Shown piece after piece: positions 1 through 9,351 of a stretch of 39,633 nucleotides of DNA; the stretch's first letter is position 1, and each line of letters starts with the position of its first letter. The notes beneath the pieces were generated by a model, which worked only from the letters and a program-made list of their open reading frames with translations, ran no database searches and was not told where the DNA came from. Source of the DNA: an uncultured Microscilla sp. (lineage in GTDB: Bacteria; Bacteroidota; Bacteroidia; Cytophagales; Microscillaceae). The DNA is taken from the NCBI RefSeq assembly GCF_947493425.1, contig NZ_CANLRP010000073.1:1-39633 (forward strand), in the 5' to 3' direction. Made by a program: the position numbers and the translations under genes.

Positions 1-222
1 ATCATTGTAAACCAATGGCGTATATTAAATTTGTGTACTTGCTTTATTTTTCAAAGGGTTTCAGGTTTACGTCTAAATTAAATAGTTTTTAAACTTATAG
101 CCATTTGATAACCGACCAACGGGAGCTCACCGAAGGTAATCAGTAATCAACTTTGACTAAAATCACTGCGGAGTATTGTCTCGAATTAAGCCATTTTATT
201 TAATTTGCCCCTTCATAAAGTA
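1..222. repeat. Dispersed ~200-bp repeat, copy 1 (upstream of M1 peptidase)
   Basis: This stretch aligns with 2245-2500 over its whole length, with blocks such as GGGTTTCAG, AATAGTTTTTAAA, GATAACCGA, CTCACCGAAGGTAATCAGTA and AAAATCACTG(C/T)GGAGTATTGT in the same order. The match already holds near base 7, so the copy may begin before the window. It lacks a ~27-36 bp insert found in copy 2. No ORF of note lies in it. Copy 1 ends just before the start of the M1 peptidase gene and probably contains or abuts its promoter. Function unknown. Confidence 0.75.
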
Positions 223-240
223 TAAACCAATCTGAAAAAC

Positions 241-2145
241 ATGAAAAACAAACTACTTCATTTATTGAGCATCGCAGGGCTCTTGTTGGCTTTGGTGAGC
301 TGTGGAGGCAGCAATGATAACAAAGAAAATAGTGACTCTACCAACACCCAAGACACCTCTCGAACTACTTCAATTACTAAAAATATGGAACTAAAAAGCG
401 TAGATGTACACACCTTTGCTAAAGCTAAAGAAGCAGTAATGACTGATTTGGCATTGGACATTAAGGTTGATTTTGACAACAAGATCATTACTGGTAAAGC
501 TATTATTACTTTAGACAATAAAGCTAAAACGGATAAGCTATACCTAGACACCAAAGAATTAGGTATTGATAAAGTAACCATTGGCGATGATGAAAAAGAG
601 GCCAAATTTACGCTAGAAAGTACAGTAGAACACTTAGGCAATGCGTTGGTGATAGATATTAGCCCTGACACTAAAAAAGTAACGGTGTATTATCAAACCA
701 ACCCACAAGCTGAAGCATTGCAATGGCTAAGTCCTCAACAAACCGCAGGCAAAAAACACCCTTTCTTGTTTACCCAATCACAGGCTATTTTAGCGCGTAG
801 TTGGGTACCTTGCCAAGACAGCCCTGGTATTCGTTTTACCTACTCGGCTAAAGTAACTGTCCCCAAAGACTTAATGGCATTGATGAGTGCCGAAAACCCC
901 ACAGAAAAAAATGCGGAAGGAGTATATAATTTTAAAATGCCCCAACCTATTCCGGCTTATTTGTTGGCACTATCAGTAGGCGATTTGGCTTTTGGCAAAA
1001 TAGGCGAACGTACGGGTGTGTATGCCGAGCCATCAATGCTAGACAAGTGTACTTACGAGTTTGCCAATATGGAAAAAATGCTTGAGGCAGCTGAGGGCAT
1101 TTATGGCAAGTATGAATGGGGGCGCTACGATGTAATTGTGTTGCCCCCAAGTTTTCCTTTTGGCGGAATGGAAAACCCACGTTTGACTTTTGCTACGCCT
1201 ACTATTTTGGCGGGTGACCGTTCGCTTACCTCGTTGATAGCCCACGAACTGGCCCACTCGTGGTCAGGTAACTTAGTCACTAATAATACTTGGAATGACT
1301 TCTGGCTCAACGAAGGGTTTACAGTATTTTTTGAACGAAAAATTATGGGAGCACTTCGGGGAGAGTCTTACGCTGAAATGCTTGCTAAGCTAGGATTACA
1401 AGATTTGCAAGAAACTGTAAAAGGGCTCGAAAAAGAAGATACTAAACTCAAGTTGGCGTTGAAAGGGCGTAACCCAGACGATGGCATGAACGACATTGCA
1501 TACGAAAAAGGCTATTTCTTTTTGAGACTCATTGCCGAAACTGTAGGCAAGGAAAAATTTGACGAGTTTTTGAAAAACTACTTTGCCCAATACAAGTTCC
1601 AATCTATGGACACCGAAGGTTTTCTTGCCCATTTGAAGCAAGCATTGCCTGAGGCAACCAAGCTCAACTTAGATGAATGGGTATATCAACCTGGTTTGCC
1701 TGCCAACTGCCCTAAAGTAAAAGCTACCCGTTTTGAAAATATTGACAAGGCATATGCTGCCTGGGAAGGTGGCAAAAACCCGGCAGAACTTGATACCAAA
1801 GAATGGAGTACCCACGAATGGTTGCACTTTTTGCGTAAGCTCCCCACCAAGGTAGAGGTAGCAAAACTTAAGGAACTGGATGCCACGTTTAAATTGACCC
1901 AATCGGGTAACTCTGAGATAGCCGCTGAGTGGTTGAGCCGGGCAGTGCCTAGTGGATACAACGAAGCCTACCCAGCCCTTGAGAAATTTTTGATAAATGT
2001 AGGTCGTCGTAAGTTTTTGGTGCCTTTGTACAAATCAATGATTACGACTGAAGAAGGCAAAGCATTGGCAAAGCAAGTATATGCCAAGGCACGCCCCAAC
2101 TATCACTCGGTGAGCTACAATACCATTGATAAGTTGCTTAAATAA
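241..2145 (+). CDS. M1 family zinc aminopeptidase, LTA4 hydrolase-like, lipoprotein
   Basis: The product (634 aa) should remove N-terminal residues from peptides outside the inner membrane. A lipoprotein signal peptide ends in LVSC with the lipid cysteine at residue 21, so it is predicted to be membrane-anchored. M1 signatures are all present: the exopeptidase motif GGMEN at 308-312, the zinc site HELAH at 335-339 with the third ligand in NEG (Glu358), and YEKG at 421-424 supplying the transition-state tyrosine. The C-terminal third (about 500-634) is helical and rich in Trp/Leu, as in the leukotriene A4 hydrolase subgroup. The ATG at 241 gives a complete signal peptide. It stands alone, between two copies of a ~200-bp repeat, and I see no clear terminator after it. 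The family call is firm; the exact substrate is unknown. Confidence 0.93.
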   Translation: MKNKLLHLLSIAGLLLALVSCGGSNDNKENSDSTNTQDTSRTTSITKNMELKSVDVHTFAKAKEAVMTDLALDIKVDFDNKIITGKAIITLDNKAKTDKLYLDTKELGIDKVTIGDDEKEAKFTLESTVEHLGNALVIDISPDTKKVTVYYQTNPQAEALQWLSPQQTAGKKHPFLFTQSQAILARSWVPCQDSPGIRFTYSAKVTVPKDLMALMSAENPTEKNAEGVYNFKMPQPIPAYLLALSVGDLAFGKIGERTGVYAEPSMLDKCTYEFANMEKMLEAAEGIYGKYEWGRYDVIVLPPSFPFGGMENPRLTFATPTILAGDRSLTSLIAHELAHSWSGNLVTNNTWNDFWLNEGFTVFFERKIMGALRGESYAEMLAKLGLQDLQETVKGLEKEDTKLKLALKGRNPDDGMNDIAYEKGYFFLRLIAETVGKEKFDEFLKNYFAQYKFQSMDTEGFLAHLKQALPEATKLNLDEWVYQPGLPANCPKVKATRFENIDKAYAAWEGGKNPAELDTKEWSTHEWLHFLRKLPTKVEVAKLKELDATFKLTQSGNSEIAAEWLSRAVPSGYNEAYPALEKFLINVGRRKFLVPLYKSMITTEEGKALAKQVYAKARPNYHSVSYNTIDKLLK

Positions 2146-2244
2146 AGTTTTAATGCTGAATTTTATGAAACTGCCTTGTTCAATAGTCCATAGTATTTAG
2201 TCCATAGTCCGTAGCTGATTCGAGTAAATGTTTACCTTATTAAA

Positions 2245-2500
2245 CCCTGTAAATCAGTAGTTTATACTAAAATTGTTTACCTACTTTATTTTTAAAAGGG
2301 TTTCAGTTTTAGGTTTAAACGTGCAATTAAATAGTTTTTAAAATCATAACCTACTGATAACCGAGCCTCTGGCGAGTCCTTAGATACCGATGTATATCGG
2401 TGCTCACCGAAGGTAATCAGTAGGCAACTTTGGCTAAAATCACTGTGGAGTATTGTTGTTAGTACGGGGCAGTTTATTGGATTTGTCAGGTAGATCTTAA
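2245..2500. repeat. Dispersed ~200-bp repeat, copy 2 (downstream of M1 peptidase)
   Basis: Same orientation as the copy at 1-222, roughly three quarters identical by eye. It carries an extra segment at about 2363-2401 that contains the palindrome ACCGAT-GTAT-ATCGGT. The first 18 bases of that motif region (2375-2392) recur exactly at 23628-23645. Just before the repeat, at 2187-2215, a short AGTCCATAG motif occurs twice with a third partial copy. No gene is seen in the repeat. Confidence 0.72.
2387..2400. repeat. Short palindrome CCGATGTATATCGG
   Basis: Inverted repeat ACCGAT/ATCGGT around a 4-base centre (2386-2401). Near-identical palindromes occur at 23640-23653 and 32496-32509, all outside coding sequence. 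Confidence 0.65.
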
Positions 2501-2535
2501 CTAAGTTGAAGAACCAAACGTTTGACCAGAAAACG

Positions 2536-2735
2536 GTTAGGAATGGTACCAAAATAAATTTACATTCTTAACCTCATCTTTTGAGGCTATACTTTGTTAA
2601 AAAATAGCCGAATAGCGATGCTATTAGCCGACCATCCCTCAAGCTCGCTCAATATCCACTGGATATTGCCGTGCCGCGTCTAGCAACAAAATATTTTATT
2701 AAACTATAGAAATTTATTTTTACACCATTCCTTAC
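2536..2735. repeat. MITE-like element A with terminal inverted repeats
   Basis: The left end (2536-2563) and the right end (2709-2735) are inverted copies of one another, with core GTAAGGAATGGT followed by AAAAATAAATTT. The same ends border the element at 17869-18035. Inside is a hairpin GAATAGC-GAT-GCTATT. There is no room for a transposase, so at most it would be a non-autonomous element. The right end lies 12 bp before the start codon of the next gene. No target-site duplication is evident. Confidence 0.65.
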
Positions 2736-2747
2736 CAACTAAATACG

Positions 2748-3128
2748 ATGATGATGACAAAAAAACTTTTTTTTCTCTTGCTGGTAGGCATGTTCTTTAG
2801 TACTATTAGCGCCCAGGCTCAATGGCGTAACAAATACAAGTGCCACAATTTTTATGGCAATGGGGTTACAGAATACATTATTTCTAAGTCTGCCAAAAAT
2901 AACTCTAAAGTAGCTGAGTATTGGTATTATACCTCACGCAACGCCAAGCGTATCAAACTGGTGGTATTAAGTACAAAAGAGGTAATTAGTGGCATGGAAG
3001 GCACAACAATAGTTAAGGTGAGGTTTCCTAATGGTAAAACTATATATACACTAGAGTTTGTTCCTGGAGGTTTGTATTGTTTGGCTCCCAACGGCAAAAA
3101 ACAGGCATATACATATATACCAAACTAA
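2748..3128 (+). CDS. Small secreted protein of unknown function (126 aa)
   Basis: I do not recognise the family. The first ~25 residues are a classical Sec signal peptide (basic start, Leu/Phe-rich core, cleavage after AQA-Q), so the mature part of about 100 aa is exported. The mature part is basic and beta-rich with few acidic residues, and ends without a sorting domain. Three consecutive ATG/Met codons make the exact start uncertain by one or two residues. The gene begins 12 bp after the right end of a MITE-like element, so its promoter must lie inside or upstream of that element. It is followed by a strong bidirectional terminator. It is probably a real single-gene unit. Confidence 0.75.
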   Translation: MMMTKKLFFLLLVGMFFSTISAQAQWRNKYKCHNFYGNGVTEYIISKSAKNNSKVAEYWYYTSRNAKRIKLVVLSTKEVISGMEGTTIVKVRFPNGKTIYTLEFVPGGLYCLAPNGKKQAYTYIPN

Positions 3129-3138
3129 CCTATGACTT

Positions 3139-3178
3139 AAAAAAGGTCTTTCTGACGTATCAGAAAGACCTTTTTTTT
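3139..3178. terminator. Bidirectional intrinsic terminator
   Basis: A perfect 11-bp stem (3145-3155 with 3160-3170) and 4-base loop, preceded by six A and followed by eight T. It serves the small secreted protein on the plus strand and the J-protein gene on the minus strand. Confidence 0.93.
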
Positions 3179-3214
3179 AAACTTATGGACATTTTGCCCT
3201 TGTACTGTTGTTGA

Positions 3215-4081
3215 TTATTTTTTTCTCAACTCGGCAAGGTGAGTAAACAAGGTTTTTTCGGCTTCGCTCAAGTCGGTAGGCAATACCACCTTAAGAGTGA
3301 TGTATAAATCACCAAAATCATCTGCTTGTTTATACACAGGAAACCCTTTGCCCCTCAAACGCATTTTAGTACCGTTGGCAGTTTCGGGCTTGATTTTAAT
3401 TTTCACGTTTCCTCCCAGTGTTTCAACCTCTATGTTTCCCCCCAACAATGCAGTGTATAAATCTACTGACACATCGGCATATAAATCGGCACCTTTGCGT
3501 TCAAATACCGGATCGGGGTGAATACGAAAAGTTATATACAAGTCCCCCTTTTCGCCACCAAAAGCGCCAGGTGCTCCTTGTCCTTTCAGACGAATTTTTT
3601 GACCATCATCTATGCCTGCCGGAATAGTAACGCGTAAACTTTTGCCGTTTATATCTAAAGTACGTTTGTGGGTTTGGTACACATCACGTAGGTTGAGCTC
3701 GAGTTCAGCTACCATATTTTCGCCACGGGTACTACGGGTACGTCTGCCCCCGCCAAAGCCACCACCACCGCCAAATAAATCATTAAAAAAGTCGGAAAAA
3801 TATTGGGAATCGAAGCCCTCACCATCATAAGTAAAAGAGTCGCCCCCAGCTCCAGCATTTTTCCAATTACTGCCATATTGGTCGTACTTGCTGCGTTTTT
3901 CGGTGTTGCTTAACACTTCATAGGCTTCGTTTACTTCTTTAAACTTACGTTCTGCCTCCTTATTACCTTGGTTTACATCAGGGTGATATTTGCGTGCTTG
4001 GTTGCGGTAAGCTTTTTTTATCTCTGCTTCGCTGGCATTTTTGCTTACCCCCAACACCTGATAGTAATCTATATAACTCAT
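3215..4081 (-). CDS. cbpA: CbpA-type J-domain co-chaperone (no zinc finger)
   Basis: This Hsp40 co-chaperone (288 aa) stimulates DnaK ATPase in the cytoplasm. The J domain spans residues 1-66 with the invariant HPD at 33-35. A Gly/Phe/Asp-rich linker with a run of glycines follows (about 75-115), then two C-terminal substrate-binding beta domains from about 118. The CxxCxGxG zinc repeats of true DnaJ are missing, so it is a class II J protein like CbpA or DjlB. Whether it binds curved DNA as E. coli CbpA does cannot be seen. The ATG at 4081 opens directly with the J domain. It stands alone, with a TAnnTTTG motif about 50 bp upstream. Confidence 0.9.
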   Translation of the reverse strand: MSYIDYYQVLGVSKNASEAEIKKAYRNQARKYHPDVNQGNKEAERKFKEVNEAYEVLSNTEKRSKYDQYGSNWKNAGAGGDSFTYDGEGFDSQYFSDFFNDLFGGGGGFGGGRRTRSTRGENMVAELELNLRDVYQTHKRTLDINGKSLRVTIPAGIDDGQKIRLKGQGAPGAFGGEKGDLYITFRIHPDPVFERKGADLYADVSVDLYTALLGGNIEVETLGGNVKIKIKPETANGTKMRLRGKGFPVYKQADDFGDLYITLKVVLPTDLSEAEKTLFTHLAELRKK

Positions 4082-4545
4082 ATTGGTATCTTCTGTAATT
4101 TGGTCTATAGTCTTTGATTATTTTGCTTATCCAAAAGTAAACAATACGCAATATAACCTTGTTTGCCATTGATTAGTGACAAGTCGAGCTAATTTAATCA
4201 TTGATATAATAAAATTGCAACTATACAAACCCTTGCATATTATTATATTACAAAAACAATGTGTTATTCGCCAAATTTTGTGGTAAAACCAACCAATAAG
4301 CCATGGGCAGTCAACATTTCGAGTGTAGAGCTACCCGTCCTAAGCTTCATTTATACTACATATTGAAATATCGTTGGCAAAACAATAGTTTGATAAACAA
4401 GCATTTAGCAGATTGTCCACACTTACCAAAAGAAATAAGGTCAAACTTCAGAAATGACGCCAGATATGCGTAAATTAACCATTGTAAAGGTCTAAACTAT
4501 ACGATATTTTACAAAAGGTATCACTAAAATAGATTGATTAAATAC
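4082..4545. other. Intergenic region between divergent genes
   Basis: This AT-rich stretch separates the minus-strand J protein from the plus-strand regulator. Apart from the candidate -7 motif at 4132-4139 I see no gene, repeat or clear hairpin. Confidence 0.6.
4132..4139 (-). promoter_or_regulatory. Candidate -7 element TACTTTTG for the J-protein gene
   Basis: Exact match to the Bacteroidota -7 motif TAnnTTTG on the minus strand, about 50 bp before the start codon. No TTG was found at the usual -33 spacing, so support is partial. Confidence 0.4.
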
Positions 4546-7500
4546 ATGAATATTAAAACAGCAATTTACACTCTATTACTGTTTATTACTTCATCATCAG
4601 GCTTTGCACAACTACAAAATTCACCTCATATCAAGCAATATACTACCGACAATGGATTGCCTCATAACATTGGCTTTGATGTAATTCAAGACAGTAAAAA
4701 TTATATTTGGCTTGGCACCGATGATGGGTTGGTACGTTTTAATGGCAAGCACTTTAAAACCTACCGAAGTGCTGATGGTTTGCTGAGCAATTATATCATC
4801 AACCTGACCGAAAGCCAAGATGGTAAACTATGGATTGGCTCGTGGAAAGGTGGGCTCAACTATTTATACAATGACTCCATTTTTACCCCTAAAATTGACC
4901 TGCCTCTATTTCGAGTATCTTATGTAGGTATTCAAGGAGATAAATTGTGGTTGTCTAATCGGCGGTCTATTTTATATCCTTATACTTATTCAAATAACGA
5001 GTTGAAGTTTAATCATCACAAAAAAGCTGTTTTTTTGTACCAAACCAAGGATTCTTTCCCCAGGTATGATCATTCTATGCCTCCATCTGAATACTCAAAA
5101 TTAGGTTATGTACGAAAGTTAGATTATACCCAAGCCTATATCGCTTCCAACAAAGCCATGTTATTATTTGGCTCGCTTCCGGGAGTATGGCAATACCACA
5201 ATGACACAATTTTTACCCGTTTTTACCCTGATATAATCAAAAATGACACAGTATACGACATTTCTCAAGACATTAACCAAACTTATTGGGTAAGTTGTAA
5301 AGGTAAAATTTTAAAAATAGATACAGCAAAAAACGTAGAGGTGATTCAAAGGGGATTACCCAATCAGAATATTACCAACGTAGAAGTGACTTCTTCAGGT
5401 AAAATCTATTTTATTACAAACTATATCAACCTCAATAACCGGGGATTTTATAGTTATGACCCTACTACAGCAACTTCTGTTGATCTTAAAACCAAACTTG
5501 GTTTAAAGGTATTGCCGGTAGCAGTAAAAGTAGACCACGAAGATAATGTGTGGCTTATTACCAATGGTGAAGGAGTATATTGTATGTTATCTCATCCTTT
5601 TACAAATTATGATAAACAAGATGGGCTTACAAATATTTTTGTAAATACAATTAATGAAGATAAAGAGGGAAACATTTATGTAGGTACTATCAACGGGGTA
5701 TTTGTTTATAAAAACAATGTTTTTTCAAGAAAGTATTTAGTTGGGAAAAATGCTTCGGAGGAAGTAAACAGCATAATAAAGGATCAAAATCAATCATTAT
5801 TGATTAGTATTTTACAAAATATTAAGAAAGGCTCTCAGAATCATTTATTCAAGAAAACTACCACACAACTTAAAAAACTCAATAACTATACGCTTGGTAA
5901 CAATCCATACCTTGATAGTCAAAATAAGATATGGACATTTCAAGATAATAATCTTGCTTTTTGTGATTATTCTAAGGCTAATTCTTTTTATATCAGTGGT
6001 TACAAACTTGGTAAAGAAATAATGATCCATCAAGTATTAGAGTACCAAGGCAAACACTGGTTGGTTACTAATAAAGGGCTTTTTGCCCTTGAGTATACCA
6101 TTTTAAGCAACAATAGTCTAAAAGTTACTCTTACAGATACTCTTAATATAGCGGATGGTTTGAGCAGTAATTTTATAAATCAAGTAGCCATAGGTAAAAA
6201 AGGAGCACTATGGATAGGCACCAAAGAAGGTATATGCAAATGGTACAATGGTAAGGTAGAGTGTTTTGATGCTTCTGATGGGCTGGTATCGAACAATTGC
6301 AATCAGGTATTGGTAGATCATAATGGGATTGTATGGGTGGGTACTTCCAAGGGCTTGTCTCGTTTTGATGGTAAACAATTTATCAACTATAACCATAAAA
6401 ACGGACTCATTGCTTCTGATATTAACTGTTTGTTTTTAAGCAATAAAAAGCAACTTTGGATAGGTACAAGCAAGGGGGTGTCCAGGTTAAACCTTAGTAA
6501 ACCCTTTAAGCAGGTGGCACCACCCAAACTATATATAGAAAATATTCAGGTCAACGGCATTGATCAAAGTTTAAATGCTCCCTTTCAGGTTAATTATCAC
6601 TCTCACCTTAAGCTATACTTCTCAGCCTTGACTTATACCTACAATGAAGGAGTTCGCTATCAGTACCGACTCAATGGAGGCAAGTGGCAAGAAACCAGCC
6701 AGGCTTTTGTAGAGTACAACACCCTTACCAAAGGAACCTACCTGTTTGAAGTAAGAGCCAAGAAGTTCAACAGCGCCTGGTCTACACCTACCAAAATAGT
6801 ATTTGAGGTAATTCCTCCTTTTTGGGATACCTGGTGGTTCAAAGTATTGGTAGGCGTAGGTTTTGTTATACTGGTATATGGCATTGTCAAGTGGCGCTCA
6901 CAACAACTTATAAAAGATAAACTTAAGCTAGAACAAGTAGTAGTACAACGGACTTTTGAGCTTGCCCAACAAAAAGAAGAAATTGCTTCACAAGCAGAAA
7001 AGCTTAAAGAAATGGATCAAATAAAATCTCATTTTTTCTCTAATGTTTCACACGAACTTCGTACACCACTTACCCTAATTATTGGTCCTGCCGAACAAAT
7101 ACTTCATTCGACCGAAAACGCTACCACCCAATCTCACTCAAAGTCCATATTAAACAACGCCCAACGCCTTTTAAAGCTGATTAACCAATTGTTAGACTTC
7201 TCGAAATTAGAAAGCGGCAAACTCATTTTACAACTTAAAACAGGTAAATTTCACGTTTTCTTGAAAAACATCATCCATTCTTTCGAGCTACTTGCCAATC
7301 AAAAAAACATTGGTCTTAAGTTGCTATTGCATCAAGAGGAGATCATGGGTGAGTTTGACCATGATAAGCTTGAGAAAGTGTTTTTTAATTTATTGTCCAA
7401 CGCACTGAAGTTTACTCCCGAAAACGGTTGGGTTACTATAGAAGTAAAACAAAAAGAGGAGATGGTACAAATCAAGGTATCAGATACAGGGATTGGTATC

Positions 7501-8562
7501 CCTCCTCAGTCACTTCCTTTTATATTTGACAGGTTTTATCAGGTAGATGGATCACAAACCAGAACACACGAAGGTACTGGTATTGGGTTGTCATTGGTAA
7601 AAGAACTGGTGGAACTACACGGAGGCAACATAAAAGCAAGCAGTGAAGTGGATAAAGGCACCACATTTTTTATTCAACTGCCCATTGTTTGTCACTCTTC
7701 ACAAGCAATGGCTCCTACAAAAGAAACAGCGCTCACGCTGACCGACCCGGTAGATATAAATACACAAGAAGAGCAAACAACACCTTCTTTGCCAGTCCAG
7801 GCAAGTCATACCATATTGGTGGTAGAAGATAACCATGAACTCCGACAGTTTATAAGGACAGAACTAACTGTGACTTATCAGGTAATAGAAGCAGCAGATG
7901 GTGTAGAAGGCATTGAAAAAGCTACCAGCCAACTGCCCGACTTGATTATAAGTGACCTGATGATGCCAAAAGCTGATGGGTTGGAGTTATTAAGAACACT
8001 TAGAAATAACCCACAAACCTGCCACATACCGATCATTATTTTATCAGCAAAGGCGTCTTTTGAGAGTAAAATTACTGGATTAGAAACTGGTGGAGACGAC
8101 TATCTCACAAAACCATTTAGCCCTAGAGAGCTTGTGCTTAGAATAAAAAACACACTGGAAAGAAGGGAAAAACTCAAAGAAGCATTTATGCAGCACATGA
8201 CCAAGCCAGAGCTTGTAGTAGAACCCTCTCAGGTAACCGCCACTTCTATGGATGAAGTTTTTTTGACAAAAGCACTTGATACAGTAGAAGAACACCTCAA
8301 TAATACAGGGTTTGATGTTTCAGCATTTAGCAAAGAAATGGGCATGAGTCAATCTGGCTTGTTCAAAAAACTAAAGGCCATTACCAATTTATCTACTACT
8401 GAATTTATCCGTACCATTAGGCTTAAACGAGCAGCTTCGTTGATTAAACAAAAAAGTGGCCGTATCGAAGAAATTGCGTTTCAGGTAGGTTTCAACGATA
8501 TATCTTATTTTAACCGTTGTTTCAAAAAACAGTTTGGAGTAACCCCAAAAAAATACCAGTAG
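4546..8562 (+). CDS. Hybrid two-component system regulator (propeller-HK-REC-AraC), copy 1
   Basis: Sensor kinase and transcription factor in one chain (1338 aa). In order: signal peptide ending FAQ; periplasmic propeller repeats of the Reg_prop type (about 25-660, with recurring W(I/L)GT..G motifs); Y_Y_Y domain (about 690-747); one membrane helix (about 763-783); coiled-coil linker; HisKA with phospho-acceptor His836 in SHELRTP; HATPase with N box near 948, DTGIGIP at 980 and GTGIGL near 1009; receiver with Asp1095, phospho-Asp1137 and Lys1189; and a C-terminal AraC-type double HTH (about 1235-1338). All catalytic residues are present. An in-frame TTG lies 12 bp upstream, but the ATG at 4546 gives a normal signal peptide and is preferred. 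Such regulators usually sense glycan fragments and control neighbouring uptake or degradation genes. Its paralogue is at 13142-17146. Confidence 0.95.
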   Translation: MNIKTAIYTLLLFITSSSGFAQLQNSPHIKQYTTDNGLPHNIGFDVIQDSKNYIWLGTDDGLVRFNGKHFKTYRSADGLLSNYIINLTESQDGKLWIGSWKGGLNYLYNDSIFTPKIDLPLFRVSYVGIQGDKLWLSNRRSILYPYTYSNNELKFNHHKKAVFLYQTKDSFPRYDHSMPPSEYSKLGYVRKLDYTQAYIASNKAMLLFGSLPGVWQYHNDTIFTRFYPDIIKNDTVYDISQDINQTYWVSCKGKILKIDTAKNVEVIQRGLPNQNITNVEVTSSGKIYFITNYINLNNRGFYSYDPTTATSVDLKTKLGLKVLPVAVKVDHEDNVWLITNGEGVYCMLSHPFTNYDKQDGLTNIFVNTINEDKEGNIYVGTINGVFVYKNNVFSRKYLVGKNASEEVNSIIKDQNQSLLISILQNIKKGSQNHLFKKTTTQLKKLNNYTLGNNPYLDSQNKIWTFQDNNLAFCDYSKANSFYISGYKLGKEIMIHQVLEYQGKHWLVTNKGLFALEYTILSNNSLKVTLTDTLNIADGLSSNFINQVAIGKKGALWIGTKEGICKWYNGKVECFDASDGLVSNNCNQVLVDHNGIVWVGTSKGLSRFDGKQFINYNHKNGLIASDINCLFLSNKKQLWIGTSKGVSRLNLSKPFKQVAPPKLYIENIQVNGIDQSLNAPFQVNYHSHLKLYFSALTYTYNEGVRYQYRLNGGKWQETSQAFVEYNTLTKGTYLFEVRAKKFNSAWSTPTKIVFEVIPPFWDTWWFKVLVGVGFVILVYGIVKWRSQQLIKDKLKLEQVVVQRTFELAQQKEEIASQAEKLKEMDQIKSHFFSNVSHELRTPLTLIIGPAEQILHSTENATTQSHSKSILNNAQRLLKLINQLLDFSKLESGKLILQLKTGKFHVFLKNIIHSFELLANQKNIGLKLLLHQEEIMGEFDHDKLEKVFFNLLSNALKFTPENGWVTIEVKQKEEMVQIKVSDTGIGIPPQSLPFIFDRFYQVDGSQTRTHEGTGIGLSLVKELVELHGGNIKASSEVDKGTTFFIQLPIVCHSSQAMAPTKETALTLTDPVDINTQEEQTTPSLPVQASHTILVVEDNHELRQFIRTELTVTYQVIEAADGVEGIEKATSQLPDLIISDLMMPKADGLELLRTLRNNPQTCHIPIIILSAKASFESKITGLETGGDDYLTKPFSPRELVLRIKNTLERREKLKEAFMQHMTKPELVVEPSQVTATSMDEVFLTKALDTVEEHLNNTGFDVSAFSKEMGMSQSGLFKKLKAITNLSTTEFIRTIRLKRAASLIKQKSGRIEEIAFQVGFNDISYFNRCFKKQFGVTPKKYQ

Positions 8563-8649
8563 CTTTGATGAGTTATTGGCAAATGCCCCTCACAGTCAAC
8601 CAACAAGCCACATTTTAATGCAAATTACAGATATGTCTGGTTTTTTTCA

Positions 8650-8694
8650 ACATACGTCCAAGTGTCCCTATCAGGTTTTACCTTCCTTTGCATC
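8650..8694 (+). promoter_or_regulatory. Conserved bipartite element / putative regulated promoter, copy 1
   Basis: ACATACGTCCAAGT plus TCCC, then a variable spacer, then CTTCCTTTGCATC. The same two blocks occur at 17201-17245, and in both copies the first base of the first block is exactly 33 bp before TTCCTTTG. TTCCTTTG differs by one base from the -7 motif TAnnTTTG. The element begins 88 bp after the stop of the hybrid regulator. I infer an activator site plus -7 box; which gene it drives is uncertain. Confidence 0.55.
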
Positions 8695-8832
8695 ATCAAA
8701 TAATACAAATAACTGGTCGGTTATCAAACTACAAATTGCAAGTATGGAGCTTGTCTTGTCTTTTTAGGTGTAAATAAAAACAGTGATTTTTGCCCTCTGT
8801 TGGCAATCCATTATTAAAAGCCAAGATAAGTG

Positions 8833-8910
8833 ATGATATCAAAAGATAAAGCATATTACAAAAGCAGAGATGATTTATCTTCAATAAGTGACTCAAATTT
8901 TGACAGATAA
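8833..8910 (+). CDS. Possible 25-aa peptide ahead of a terminator
   Basis: A short ORF (ATG at 8833, or GTG at 8830) encodes a 25-aa highly charged, soluble peptide (MISKDKAYYK...NFDR). Its stop codon TAA forms the first bases of an intrinsic terminator stem, and it lies about 140 bp downstream of the putative promoter at 8650-8694. This arrangement would make a compact transcript of about 230 nt. It may equally be a non-coding RNA with a chance ORF. No family is recognised. Confidence 0.3.
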   Translation: MISKDKAYYKSRDDLSSISDSNFDR

Positions 8911-8935
8911 AGGCAAGTTGAAAGGCTTGCCTTTT
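8909..8935 (+). terminator. Intrinsic terminator in the region after hybrid regulator 1
   Basis: Stem AAAGGCAAG / CTTGCCTTT (8909-8917 with 8926-8934) with an 8-base loop and a short T run. It ends transcripts starting in the 8.7-kb region, before the GTG-start gene at 9007. Confidence 0.6.
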
Positions 8936-9006
8936 ACTTACTTGTTGGTTTGTAATGAATTCCGGCTAACCACTTATTTTACTTAAAACTTAACCAGTAT
9001 TCATCA

Positions 9007-9351
9007 GTGAATTTAGACGCTATTACCCAAGGTCATTTGGTAAAAAGAGCCATACTTGACCAAATCATTACTCAAGCTCGTTCTCAGGTACAAGCTACTA
9101 ACAGCATTTATAATCAATTTAAAAACTTGCTGGACCCCATGGAAACCTGGCGACATGGGCATTATCGTAACCTTGCTTGTATGCTTGATATGTCCATCAA
9201 TACTCTTAAGTACTACGTGCAGGAAGGAGACCACTTGAAACAAAACAACAGAAAAAAAATATTGCAATTTCTAGGGTATCCTCCAAATAGTTGGGACACA
9301 CTTGAACAAGAAGCCATATTTAAGTTATTGGCAAAAAAGCTGAGTGTATAA
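9007..9351 (+). CDS. Small putative HTH protein (114 aa)
   Basis: The reading frame opens with GTG; no ATG or TTG lies between the upstream stop at 8956 and this point, so GTG at 9007 is the only plausible full start. The middle (about 55-95: RNLACMLDMSINTLKYYVQ and what follows) looks like a helix-turn-helix: helix, tight turn at MDMS-type residues, recognition-like helix, then a basic stretch. That suggests a DNA-binding or adaptor role, but I do not recognise the family. It lies between hybrid regulator 1 and a type IX secreted protein and could belong to the same regulon. An overlapping minus-strand frame (9213-9497) competes for its 3' end. Confidence 0.55.
   Translation: MNLDAITQGHLVKRAILDQIITQARSQVQATNSIYNQFKNLLDPMETWRHGHYRNLACMLDMSINTLKYYVQEGDHLKQNNRKKILQFLGYPPNSWDTLEQEAIFKLLAKKLSV

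Noticed and set aside
8576..8767. 63-codon plus-strand frame after hybrid regulator 1
   Set aside because: It runs straight through the conserved bipartite element and has no coding-like features.
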